Below are positions 33,678 through 49,099 of a DNA stretch of 64,000 bases, one piece after another. The notes under the pieces are model-generated. The model saw only the letters and a list, made by a program, of their open reading frames with translations. It had not been told where the DNA came from and made no database searches. Location: NCBI GenBank assembly GCA_016713425.1, contig JADJPE010000005.1, forward strand, positions 930,001 through 994,000. Direction: 5' to 3'. This DNA is from Deltaproteobacteria bacterium (GTDB taxonomy: Bacteria > Myxococcota > Kuafuiibacteriia > Kuafuiibacteriales > Kuafuiibacteriaceae). The translations under genes were made by a program, and so were the position numbers. Every line of letters starts with the position of its first letter. The stretch's first letter is position 1.

Positions 33678-34529
33678 ATGGGATCGACTCAGAAAGACGT
33701 CCAAGTCTCGTATGACGTTTCAAATGACTTCTTCCGGCTATGGCTCGACGAGCGCATGAACTACACATGCGGCGTCTTCGAGGGAACTGACAACCTCGAG
33801 GAAGCGCAGGTCAAGAAGCTCAACATCATTCACGATTTTGCTCATCTTTCGCCAGACAAGCGAGTCCTCGACATCGGTTGCGGTTGGGGTGCGAACATCG
33901 AGTTCATGGCGCTCGACAAAGGCGTGAAGGATGTCCATGGCGTCACGCTTTCGCCCGCCCAATTCGAGGAAATCAAGCGCCGCAACATCCCGGGCGTGAC
34001 CGCGCACTGCGGGAACTTCTTCGACTACGAGCCCGCCGAGAAGTTCGACGCACTGACATCCATTTGCATGATCGAACACGTCTGCTCCCCGGAAGAGGCA
34101 CGAAACGGCAAAGCCGTGGAGCTCTACCGGAACTATTTCAAGCGGGCCCACGCGATCACCAAGAAGGGCGCCTGGTTTGGTCTGCAATCGATCTTGCGTA
34201 ACTTCGTCCCGCGCAGCCAGAAAGACATCCGCGACATCGGCTGGGTGACCTACGCGATCTTCCCCGGCGGAATCACGCCGCGAATGGAGGAGATCGTGCA
34301 AGCCGTGAACCCCTACTGGGAGATCATGGAAGTGAAGACGCGGCGCGAAGACTACGGCAAGACCTGCTGGCACTGGCGGGATCGCCTCCGCAAGAACGAG
34401 GCGCTCATCAAAGACAAATGGGGTACCCAAGTCTTTGATGACTACGATCGCTACTTGAGCGCGTGCGTAACCGGGTTCGAGAAGCACTATCAGTCGCTTG
34501 CCCAATGGTCGCTAAGACGCATTGACTGA
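33678..34529 (+). CDS. CFA-synthase-like SAM-dependent methyltransferase
   Basis: 283 aa, start ATG 33678; the frame is open upstream without a good start. It has the cyclopropane-fatty-acid-synthase / mycolic acid methyltransferase features: VSYDVSNDFFRLWLDERMNYTCGVF at the start in shortened form (substrate region), SAM motif VLDIGCGWGANIE, MIEHV, and a C-terminal FPGGITPRMEEIV. It probably methylates or cyclopropanates an unsaturated acyl chain. The position between FAAL and ACP (64 and 62 bp) implies the substrate is bound to the cluster's ACP or is the final lipid. Confidence 0.9.
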   Translation: MGSTQKDVQVSYDVSNDFFRLWLDERMNYTCGVFEGTDNLEEAQVKKLNIIHDFAHLSPDKRVLDIGCGWGANIEFMALDKGVKDVHGVTLSPAQFEEIKRRNIPGVTAHCGNFFDYEPAEKFDALTSICMIEHVCSPEEARNGKAVELYRNYFKRAHAITKKGAWFGLQSILRNFVPRSQKDIRDIGWVTYAIFPGGITPRMEEIVQAVNPYWEIMEVKTRREDYGKTCWHWRDRLRKNEALIKDKWGTQVFDDYDRYLSACVTGFEKHYQSLAQWSLRRID

Positions 34530-34591
34530 CCCCAAACAAGCGACAGAGAGAAAGCGACGCCACCCGATACACGGGATCTACGACAACAAGG

Positions 34592-34843
34592 ATGAATGAC
34601 ATGCATACCGATGACCAAATCATTGAGCTATTCCGCGCCGCCGTAAAAGAAGTGGACGGCAAGGATCTGGGCGCCATCACGCGCGAAACCGAGATTTCGG
34701 ATCTCGGTCTCGACTCCGTCATGACGATGGAGGTCATTGGCGTGCTCGAAGAGAAGCTCGACATGCGTTTCCCGGACGAGGATCTGGCCACGCTCAAGCG
34801 CATCGGCGACCTCACGACGCTCGTGCGCAAGATGGCGGCCTGA
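34592..34843 (+). CDS. Acyl carrier protein (free-standing)
   Basis: 83 aa, with the phosphopantetheine Ser in the DLGLDSVMTMEVI motif (about residue 47) and the short four-helix ACP length. Located between methyltransferase and PKS, it is the expected acceptor of the acyl group activated by the FAAL and the donor to the KS (inference from FAAL-ACP-PKS systems). Confidence 0.93.
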   Translation: MNDMHTDDQIIELFRAAVKEVDGKDLGAITRETEISDLGLDSVMTMEVIGVLEEKLDMRFPDEDLATLKRIGDLTTLVRKMAA

Positions 34844-34888
34844 TCACCTCGAGGGAGGAAGAGAACGCTGGGGCGGAAGAGGACTTCC

Positions 34889-42391
<7,503 letters not shown>

Positions 42392-42415
<24 letters not shown>

Positions 42416-43105
42416 TAACCATCTCCATATCTGCAGTTGCGTATTTCCACCGAACTTGACTTGCTTCTCGGGCGGCAGGTTCTCGTTGTGGGCGACCGAA
42501 GCCAGAACGTAGTCGCGCCAACGCGCGGCCGGGGTTCGAGGGACCAGACCGTCTTCAGGAGGACCGTTGTCTGCACAGCCCCATTGGTGAGGAAACACGG
42601 GACCCTCCAGCGATCCAATCGAAACGCTCGGGTGCACCGCTCGAATGGCCTGACCAACTTCCCCGGCAAGCTCAGCCGCCGCCCGCCGGATGAGGCCAAT
42701 CCGAACGTCGTATGTGCCCTCCCGCGTTTTCTGCTCGGGCGACAGGCTCGCCTCCCGATGGGCGACGTGCGCCTGGAGATCCTTGGCCAACTGCACGAGC
42801 GCCTCGTGCACGGGTCTAAGACGTTCCGGGTCGAGCTGGTCACCCCTAAGACGTCTCGCCAGATAACGAGAAAGCGTCTCGCTGCGCCTTCCCTGTCTGA
42901 GCCTCCAAAGGAGAACTTCGCTGGCCCGCAATGACCGACCCTTGCCCGAGCCTCCGTCGAGCGCCAGAAGAGCGGCTTCAATCTCGTCGAGGCGGCGCTG
43001 AGCCGAGCGGCGAACGACTGCGGAGATTCGGCGCCTTCGACGTGCCACGGTCTGTGGGCCCGTGTCTTGCTCGACGGCCAGGCACGACGTGTACATCCCA
43101 TTCAT
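42392..43105 (-). CDS. Hypothetical protein
   Basis: 237 aa, convergent with and overlapping the PKS 3' end by 24 nt. It is Arg-rich and helical at the N-terminus (RRLDEIEAALLALDGGSG, EALVQLAKDLQAHVAH), with a C-terminal LPPEKQVKFGGNTQLQIWRWL. No signal peptide or membrane segment. I do not recognise it. Coding on this strand is favoured by the amphipathic helices over the repetitive basic frames opposite. Confidence 0.5.
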
Positions 43106-43211
43106 TCATGGCTCGATCGCCGGCCTCGACGTGCCGCAGGGCGGCGACTGCGATGATGGAATGAGCGTCGCCGCCGGCACCGGGGCGTGCGTCTTGCGTG
43201 CGTCTTGGAAG

Positions 43212-44000
43212 TCAAAGAGCAAGGCGCACGCCGAGGTGAGCGCTCCAGATCTTGTTAGAGTCGAAACCAAAGCCCGCCGGCTCATCGATGTTCACGAGGA
43301 GCCCGGCCCGAACCGCGAGCGGCCCAAGCCCAACCTGCGCAAACGGCTCAGCCGAAGTCTGAAAGAGACCTTCGGCCGTTACGAGGTATACGGTCTGAAG
43401 CCGCGCGCCGAGCGACAACACGGGCAACAACGGAAAGGCGATCTCGGCCGCAGCCTGCATGCCCAGCTCGCTGTCCTCACCGTCGCTCGTGCCGACCGAG
43501 AAATAGAGCCCGCCCTCGACCATCGCGTCAATCCCCGGAATGTTCAGGTCAAGACGGGCAGGGAAGGCAAGACTCAGCGAGTTCGGCTCGTAGAGCCAAG
43601 GATCCCAGTAGCCCACCATCGAAGCAGCAATCGAAGCGGCCGCAACGCTGGCGACCTCGTCGTCCCCCGAGATGCGGAGAATGGGAAGCGCGACACCACC
43701 CGCGATGGTCAGGTTCATGACGCCAAGCGAGAGGTCGTAACCGACGCCGATGAAGGGATTGAGGGGCTTGACGCCGGTCTGCGACGAGACGTCCGCGATG
43801 GTCAGCCCCCAATCCGCGCGCAGTGTGAGCCCCCCGAGCGGCACCGCGAGTCGCGCAACGGGCGCGGCTGCGGTCACGCTCTCTTTGGGAAGGAAGTTGG
43901 TGTCCAGACGCAGATCGAAGGTGTTGGCATGCGCCGTGGCCTGAACGGCCACCAGCCCAAGCGCCACCGCGGCGGCAATGGTCATCGATTTTTTCATCAT
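43212..44000 (-). CDS. Outer-membrane beta-barrel-like protein
   Basis: 262 aa with a clear signal peptide (MMKKSMTIAAAVALGLVAVQATAHA in parts; cleavage likely after AHA) and a GAGGG-type ribosome site. The mature part alternates short hydrophobic beta strands with Gly/Asp turns (GGLTLRADWGLTIADVSS, FIGVGYDLSLGVMNLTIAG) and ends in a strand (SAHLGVRLAL), typical of small outer-membrane barrels. Function unknown. Confidence 0.75.
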   Translation of the reverse strand: MMKKSMTIAAAVALGLVAVQATAHANTFDLRLDTNFLPKESVTAAAPVARLAVPLGGLTLRADWGLTIADVSSQTGVKPLNPFIGVGYDLSLGVMNLTIAGGVALPILRISGDDEVASVAAASIAASMVGYWDPWLYEPNSLSLAFPARLDLNIPGIDAMVEGGLYFSVGTSDGEDSELGMQAAAEIAFPLLPVLSLGARLQTVYLVTAEGLFQTSAEPFAQVGLGPLAVRAGLLVNIDEPAGFGFDSNKIWSAHLGVRLAL

Positions 44001-44129
44001 GTCCCTCGCTTTCTAGATATCCACGACGCGGTCCAAATGGCCACTTGCTGGGCGGGAGTGCGCGGCCGCACACCCACCTGACCGGAAGAGGCGGGCCCGC
44101 GAATGGGCGGAGCCCGCGAAACGAACCGG

Positions 44130-45074
44130 CTACGGCATGGAGTTTTGGCCGTACCAATGGATGGTTTTCGCAATGCCTTCATCGAATCGCACCTTCGGTG
44201 TGTAGCCAATGAGCTGATGCGCAAGCCCGATGTCGGCCAGAGAGTGCTTCACGTCGCCTCGGCGCTCCGGCTCATGAACCGGCGTCTTTCCTTTTTTCAA
44301 GACCTCACGAATGACGCGCGCCAGGTCGAGCAGGTTGATGCGATCGCCACACGCGATGTTCATCACCTTGCCGAACGCGGCCTCGCCCGCGGTGCATGCG
44401 GCCAGGTTCGCATGCACGACGTTGTCGATGTACGTGAAGTCTCGCGACTGCGTGCCATCACCAAAGATGGTGGGGGCCTCATCGGCCAGCATCTTCGTGA
44501 TGAACTTCGGGATCACGGCCGAGTATTGGCTCGTCGGGTCTTGGCGCGGTCCGAAGATGTTGAAGTATCGCAGCGCAACCGTCGGGAGTCCGTAGGTTTC
44601 GTAGAACACGCGGCAGTACATCTCGCCGGTGTATTTTTGAATCGCGTACGGGCTCTTCGGACTCCCAGGCATGGTCTCAATCTTTGGGAGCGTTGGCGTA
44701 TCGCCGTAGGCCGAAGATGAGGCGGCGTAGACGAACCGTTTCACGCCCGCATCGCGTGCGGCCACGAGCATGTGGAGGGTCCCCGTGACGTTGGCCTCGT
44801 TCGAATCGACTGGCCGCTCGACGGATTTCGGCACGGACGGAAGGGCGCCCTGGTGCAACACGTAGTCGACGCCGTCGACGGCCCGCCGACAATCGTCGAG
44901 GTTCGTCAAGCTGCCTTCCACGACCTCGATCGAGGCCGACCAGGGCGCGATGTTTTCGCGCTTTCCGGTGGAGAAATTGTCGAGTACGCGGACACGGGCT
45001 TTCTGCCCGACGAGCGCCTCCACAAGGTTGGAACCAATGAAGCCGGCGCCGCCGGTCACGAGATAGTGGGCCAT
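44130..45074 (-). CDS. NAD-dependent sugar-nucleotide epimerase (GalE/WbpP type)
   Basis: 314 aa, start MAHYLVTGG at 45074; a longer frame to 45479 is antisense to the next gene. It is an SDR extended enzyme: TGGAGFIGSNLVE NAD loop, SSSAYGD with catalytic Ser, YAIQKYTGEMY as the Tyr-x3-Lys pair, and RYFNIFGPRQDP. The SVPKSVERPVDSNEAN segment is like UDP-GlcNAc C4-epimerases of O-antigen pathways, so UDP-GlcNAc or UDP-Glc is the likely substrate. It is divergent from the hydrolase-his operon with a 69-bp gap. Confidence 0.88.
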   Translation of the reverse strand: MAHYLVTGGAGFIGSNLVEALVGQKARVRVLDNFSTGKRENIAPWSASIEVVEGSLTNLDDCRRAVDGVDYVLHQGALPSVPKSVERPVDSNEANVTGTLHMLVAARDAGVKRFVYAASSSAYGDTPTLPKIETMPGSPKSPYAIQKYTGEMYCRVFYETYGLPTVALRYFNIFGPRQDPTSQYSAVIPKFITKMLADEAPTIFGDGTQSRDFTYIDNVVHANLAACTAGEAAFGKVMNIACGDRINLLDLARVIREVLKKGKTPVHEPERRGDVKHSLADIGLAHQLIGYTPKVRFDEGIAKTIHWYGQNSMP

Positions 45075-45143
45075 CACGCGGTCTTGTAGAACAAATGGGG
45101 GGGGCCCACAACGAGGAGAAAAGAAAGTATCCTCGGGGTCAAG

Positions 45144-46229
45144 TTGGTCGACTATCCAAAACACCGAACCCCCTGGTGGCAGTCGTCGGGAACAACGCGG
45201 TCCGCCGACGGTACACCGCTCGCGTTCGCTGCCGGAGGGCCGCCCGGCGGACGCGCACTCGTCTGCGCAAACGGCGTTGGCGTCTCGACGTTTTTTTGGG
45301 ACTACGTGGGCGCGTACTTCTCGTCGCTGGGTTATCGGGTCGTCGTCTGGGACTATCCCGGCCACGGCGCCTCCGCGTCGCCCGCCGACCCGCGCGCCGT
45401 CACCATGACCTCGCTCGCCGACGATATGTCCCGGGTCATGGACGCCAACGGCGTGAAGACCGCGGTGTTGCTCGGGCATTCACTGGGATGTCAGGTCATC
45501 TTGGAGTTCTACCGTCTGTTTCCGGAGCGCGTGGTCGGGCTCATCCCGATTCTGGGCGCCTTCGGGCGGCCGGCCAGCACGTTCATCGATCCTCGGGTTG
45601 GAGAGTGGCTCTATCGCGGCGCCTATCGTGCGGCGTCGCTGGCGCCGGACTTTCTGAGCGTCCTCTTGCGCGTGGTCTTGAGCAAGCCGGTCACCTGGCA
45701 ACTGGCGCGGCTCACGGGCCTCGTTCACCCCGACCTCGCGCGGCGCGAGGACATGGAGCCTTACCTCGAGCACCTCTCGCGGCTCGATGTTCGGATCTTC
45801 TTCGAGTTCGTGCGCGCGGCCCAAGCGCACGACGCGGGGCCGATGCTCGGAGAGTTCGATGTGCCGGCGTTAGTCATTGGGGGCGAAAGAGATCTCTTTA
45901 CACCATGGCGTCTGTCGATTGAGATGGCGGAACGCATGCCACGCGCCGAGCTCCTCGAGATCCCAAGAGGGTCCCATGCCGCCCTGATCGAGCAGCCCGA
46001 GCTCATCAACCTTCGCATCGAGAAGTTCATTCGAGAGTCGGTCATTCCGTTCGAGAAAGAAGCGAGATCCAAGCAGACGGCATCCGAGCAACAGGCGTCG
46101 GTGAACGACGCGTCCGAGAGAGCGAGCGCGAAGCGAGAGACAACGAAGCGAGAGACATCGGACCAAGAAGCATCGGACCAAGAAGCATCCGAGCCAGAAA
46201 CATCCGAGGAAGAGAGAAAGAGCCCCTGA
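45144..46229 (+). CDS. Alpha/beta hydrolase
   Basis: 361 aa with a TTG start (no other in-frame start covers the first conserved strand). It has the triad Ser in LLGHSLGCQV, Asp in GGERDLFTP and His in RGSHAALIE, and a VVVWDYPGHGAS strand-turn, so a soluble esterase, lipase or haloperoxidase-type fold. The last ~45 residues are a Ser/Glu/Thr repeat (SDQEASDQEASEPETSEE) without fold. Its TGA overlaps the hisA start (TGATG), so it is co-translated with histidine genes; a link to histidine synthesis is not known. Confidence 0.82.
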   Translation: MVDYPKHRTPWWQSSGTTRSADGTPLAFAAGGPPGGRALVCANGVGVSTFFWDYVGAYFSSLGYRVVVWDYPGHGASASPADPRAVTMTSLADDMSRVMDANGVKTAVLLGHSLGCQVILEFYRLFPERVVGLIPILGAFGRPASTFIDPRVGEWLYRGAYRAASLAPDFLSVLLRVVLSKPVTWQLARLTGLVHPDLARREDMEPYLEHLSRLDVRIFFEFVRAAQAHDAGPMLGEFDVPALVIGGERDLFTPWRLSIEMAERMPRAELLEIPRGSHAALIEQPELINLRIEKFIRESVIPFEKEARSKQTASEQQASVNDASERASAKRETTKRETSDQEASDQEASEPETSEEERKSP

Positions 46230-46951
46230 TGCTGATCATCCCTGCGATCGACTTGAAAGACGGGCAATGCGTGCGCCTCATCCGAGGTCAGCTCGGCACT
46301 GAACGCTCGGTTGCGCCGGACCCAATTGCCCAAGCCAAGGTCTTCGAGGAGGTGGGGGCCCAGCGGATCCACGTCGTCGATCTCGACGGGGCGTTCGAGG
46401 GGCGCCCGAAGAACCTTGGTCTCATCGAGCGAATCGCGCGCGCCGTGCGCGTGCCGATCGAAGTCGGCGGCGGTCTGCGGTCGCTCGATGCCGTCAAGGC
46501 GGTGGTCGACGCTGGCGCATCGTATGTCATCTTGGGGACGATGCTCATCGACGAGACCGAAAGTTTCGCTAAGATCTGCAGCGCCTTCCCGGGTCGCGTC
46601 ATCGCGGGCATCGACGGCGAAGGTGGGCAGGTCGCAACACGCGGTTGGGTTGTATCTTCGTCCGTCACCGTCAAGGCAGCGGCCGATCTCGCGGTGAAAA
46701 GCGGCGCTTCGGCCATCATCACGACCGACATCGCTCGCGATGGCACTGGCCACGGCGTAAACATCGACGACACGGATCGGCTCGCGCGCGAAGTCGCCGT
46801 GCCGGTCTTCGCTTCCGGAGGCGTCGCGGGCCTCGACGACGTCAAAGCGCTCGCGAGGACGAAGGTCGCTGGGGTTGTCGTTGGACGCGCCATCTACGAT
46901 GGGACGCTCGACCTGCAAGCAGCGTTGCGGGCCGCCGTCGACCCCTCTTAG
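46229..46951 (+). CDS. hisA: ProFAR isomerase (HisA)
   Basis: 240 aa TIM barrel. N-terminal IIPAIDLKDGQCVRL with catalytic Asp8, then VEVGGGLRS phosphate loop, AGIDGEGG with the second Asp, and the C-terminal FASGGVAGLDDV phosphate loop. Converts ProFAR to PRFAR, step four of histidine synthesis. Translationally coupled to the upstream hydrolase by TGATG; followed by hisF after ~100 bp that includes a short repeat. Confidence 0.96.
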   Translation: MLIIPAIDLKDGQCVRLIRGQLGTERSVAPDPIAQAKVFEEVGAQRIHVVDLDGAFEGRPKNLGLIERIARAVRVPIEVGGGLRSLDAVKAVVDAGASYVILGTMLIDETESFAKICSAFPGRVIAGIDGEGGQVATRGWVVSSSVTVKAAADLAVKSGASAIITTDIARDGTGHGVNIDDTDRLAREVAVPVFASGGVAGLDDVKALARTKVAGVVVGRAIYDGTLDLQAALRAAVDPS

Positions 46952-46980
46952 GCCGGCGTATTCTTGGGCCACAGTAGGCC

Positions 46981-47010
46981 AGAGTCCAAGGTCCAAGGTC
47001 CAAGGTCCCG
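46981..47010. repeat. GTCCAAG short tandem repeat
   Basis: About three copies of an 8-bp unit (GGTCCAAG), in the hisA-hisF spacer. Confidence 0.75.
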
Positions 47011-47048
47011 GGCCGAAGCGAAGGCGGCGGAAGAGCAGGAAGAGAACG

Positions 47049-47807
47049 ATGGTGTACAAGCGCATTATACCTTGCCTCGACGTGAAGGACGGCCGCGTGG
47101 TGAAAGGCGTTCAGTTCGTCGATCTGCGCGATGCGGGAGATCCGGCGGCATGTGCCGCGCTCTACGATGCCCAAGGGGCCGATGAGATCTGTTTCCTGGA
47201 CATCACGGCAACCCACGAGGCACGCGACACACTGTATGACATGGTCGAACGGACCGCGGACGTCTTGTCGATTCCGCTTACTGTGGGCGGAGGCGTTCGA
47301 AAGCCGGAAGACGTCCGAAGGCTTCTCGAGCACGGCGCGGACAAGGTCGCGGTCAACTCCGCCGCCGTGCACAACCCAAAGCTCATCGACGACATCGTGA
47401 GCCAAGTGGGGCGGCAATGTTTGGTCGTCGCGATCGACGGTCGGGGCGACACCGTCTACGTGCGGGGCGGACGTGAGCCGACTGAGCGCAAGGTGCTCGA
47501 GTGGGCCAAGGAGGTCGCGGATCGCGGGGCCGGTGAGATCCTCTACACATCGATGGATCGCGACGGCACTCAGCTCGGCTACGACCTCGAGCGGACGCGC
47601 GCGGTGGTCGACGCCGTCGAGATCCCGGTCATTGCGTCCGGCGGCGTTGGGCACATCGATCACCTCTACGATGGCCTCGTCATCGCGAAAGCGCAGGCTG
47701 TGCTCGCGGCTTCAATCTTCCACTTTGGCACTTATTCAGTGCGCGAAGTCCGCAAGACACTCCATGCCCGAGGTGTCGCTGTTCGCCCAGTCAGCGCAGC
47801 ACATTAG
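47049..47807 (+). CDS. hisF: Imidazole glycerol phosphate synthase cyclase subunit (HisF)
   Basis: 252 aa TIM barrel: IIPCLDVKDGRVVKG with catalytic Asp11, TVGGGVR, VVAIDGRG with the second Asp, IPVIASGGVGHIDH phosphate loop. Start ATG 47049, with GAAGAGCAGG upstream. It forms the IGP synthase with HisH, which is not in this window and must be elsewhere. Confidence 0.97.
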   Translation: MVYKRIIPCLDVKDGRVVKGVQFVDLRDAGDPAACAALYDAQGADEICFLDITATHEARDTLYDMVERTADVLSIPLTVGGGVRKPEDVRRLLEHGADKVAVNSAAVHNPKLIDDIVSQVGRQCLVVAIDGRGDTVYVRGGREPTERKVLEWAKEVADRGAGEILYTSMDRDGTQLGYDLERTRAVVDAVEIPVIASGGVGHIDHLYDGLVIAKAQAVLAASIFHFGTYSVREVRKTLHARGVAVRPVSAAH

Positions 47808-47865
47808 ACCACGCGGCATAACGCGACGGGCGCAGCGTCATGCACCGCGGGGCATGATGCATGGC

Positions 47866-47912
47866 ACGGCGCGACAGGCACGGCACGGCGCGACAGGCAC
47901 GGCCGGTGCGGC
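47866..47912. repeat. GGCACGGCGCGACA direct repeat
   Basis: Two to three copies in the hisF-hisIE spacer (47808-47972), which has no ORF of interest. Confidence 0.7.
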
Positions 47913-47972
47913 GCCCGAAATCCGTCGCCCTCGCCCACCGCTTCCGTGATAGTCTTGGCCGGAGCCATGGCG

Positions 47973-48740
47973 ATGACGACCGAACCTCAGATCGACATCG
48001 ACGAGCTCTGGGAGCGAGTTGCCCCCGACGACCGCGGCCTTGTGCCGTGCGTTGTCGAAGACGTCCGGACACGCATGACGCTGATGGTCGCGTGGGTGTC
48101 CAAGGAGGCGCTGGCGAAGACACTCGAAACCGGATGGGCGACCTTCTACTCGCGTTCTCGCCAGAGTCTTTGGACGAAGGGCGAAACCTCGGGCCATCGG
48201 CAGCGCCTCGTGCAGCTTCGACTCGACTGCGATGGCGACACGCTCATGTACGTGGTCGAGGCGCACACACCGGTCTGCCACGAGGGGCCCGACACATGCT
48301 TTTCGCGACGGCGGAGTGGAAACGCCTGGAAGCGAGAGCCAGTGGTCGTCGATGCTGATGCCTCCTTCGGCGTGATTGAGGCGCTCGAGCGGATCATCGA
48401 TGCGCGCGCATCGACGATCGGCATGCCCGAGGACGAGGGCAAGCCAAGCTATACGCGGCGCCTCATCGAGGCCGGGGTCAGCAAGCAAGTTGCCAAGATC
48501 CGAGAAGAATCCGAGGAGCTCGCCATCGCCCTGACCTCGGAAACGAACGAGCGGGTCATCTCGGAGGGCGCCGATGTGCTCTACCACTTGGCTGTGGCAC
48601 TGCGGGCAAGAAAGATCGGGTTCGCCGACATCAACCGAGAGCTCTCGCGACGCTTTGGCATCTCGGGGATCGAAGAGAAGGCCTCGCGCGGCGCCAAGTC
48701 AGGCGAGGAAGAGGTTGACAGGGTTGAGCCTCATCCCTAG
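47973..48740 (+). CDS. hisIE: Bifunctional phosphoribosyl-AMP cyclohydrolase / phosphoribosyl-ATP pyrophosphatase (HisIE)
   Basis: 255 aa; start ATG 47973 chosen for its spacing from GGAG at 47961 (GTG 47946 and ATG 47967 are in frame). Residues ~1-125 are HisI with the Zn cysteines (LRLDCDGDT, VCHEGPDTC) and TFYSRSR, W-T-K-G-E-T-S-G; residues ~125-225 are HisE (SYTRRLIEAG, KIREESEELAIAL, EGADVLYHLAVAL). Performs steps two and three of histidine synthesis. The C-terminal ~25 residues are charged and extra. Confidence 0.94.
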   Translation: MTTEPQIDIDELWERVAPDDRGLVPCVVEDVRTRMTLMVAWVSKEALAKTLETGWATFYSRSRQSLWTKGETSGHRQRLVQLRLDCDGDTLMYVVEAHTPVCHEGPDTCFSRRRSGNAWKREPVVVDADASFGVIEALERIIDARASTIGMPEDEGKPSYTRRLIEAGVSKQVAKIREESEELAIALTSETNERVISEGADVLYHLAVALRARKIGFADINRELSRRFGISGIEEKASRGAKSGEEEVDRVEPHP

Positions 48741-48803
48741 TGTGCCGGCGCCCCAGTAAGTTGGGGACATGGCATCTAGCCCGGAGGGAGGTGAGCGTCC
48801 TGT

Positions 48804-49004
48804 ATGCCCGGAGTAAGGGTAAAAGAAGGTGAGTCCTTCGAGCGCGCAATGCGTCGGTTCAAGAAGCAGTGCGAGCGCGCGGGAATTCTTGGAGAAATCC
48901 GTAAGCGGGAGTACTACGAGAAGCCCTCCGTTCGGCGAAAGAAGAAGGCAGCCGCCGCGAGAAAACGCCTCTTGAAGAAGATCAAGAAGGAAGGCGCGTT
49001 CTAA
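48804..49004 (+). CDS. rpsU: 30S ribosomal protein S21
   Basis: 66 aa, basic, with the S21 pattern VRVKEGESFERAMRRFKKQC followed by REYYEKPSVRRKKKAAAA. Strong ribosome site GGAGGGAGGTGAG. First gene of the rpsU-dnaG-rpoD macromolecular synthesis operon, linking translation, replication and transcription initiation; the arrangement is conserved in many bacteria. Confidence 0.97.
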   Translation: MPGVRVKEGESFERAMRRFKKQCERAGILGEIRKREYYEKPSVRRKKKAAAARKRLLKKIKKEGAF

Positions 49005-49029
49005 AGCGTTCGGATGGTTGGTTTCGATG

Positions 49030-49075
49030 GGTCTGACGGCTTGGCAAAGCGGAAGCGGCGTCGAGGCGTCAGACC
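49030..49075 (+). promoter_or_regulatory. Stem-loop between rpsU and dnaG
   Basis: A perfect 9-bp stem, GGTCTGACG (49030-49038) with CGTCAGACC (49067-49075), loop 28 nt, no U tract. It occupies the place where E. coli has a terminator/processing site lowering dnaG expression. An equivalent role here is inference. Confidence 0.45.
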
Positions 49076-49099
49076 GAGTCCGCCCATCCTAGGGGATTC

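Noticed and set aside
43062..44081. Plus-strand frame of 339 aa
   Set aside because: Antisense to the beta-barrel gene, which has a signal peptide and alternating beta strands.
48745..48770. CCCCA-TGGGG hairpin before rpsU as a terminator
   Set aside because: Only five base pairs and no U tract; too weak to call.
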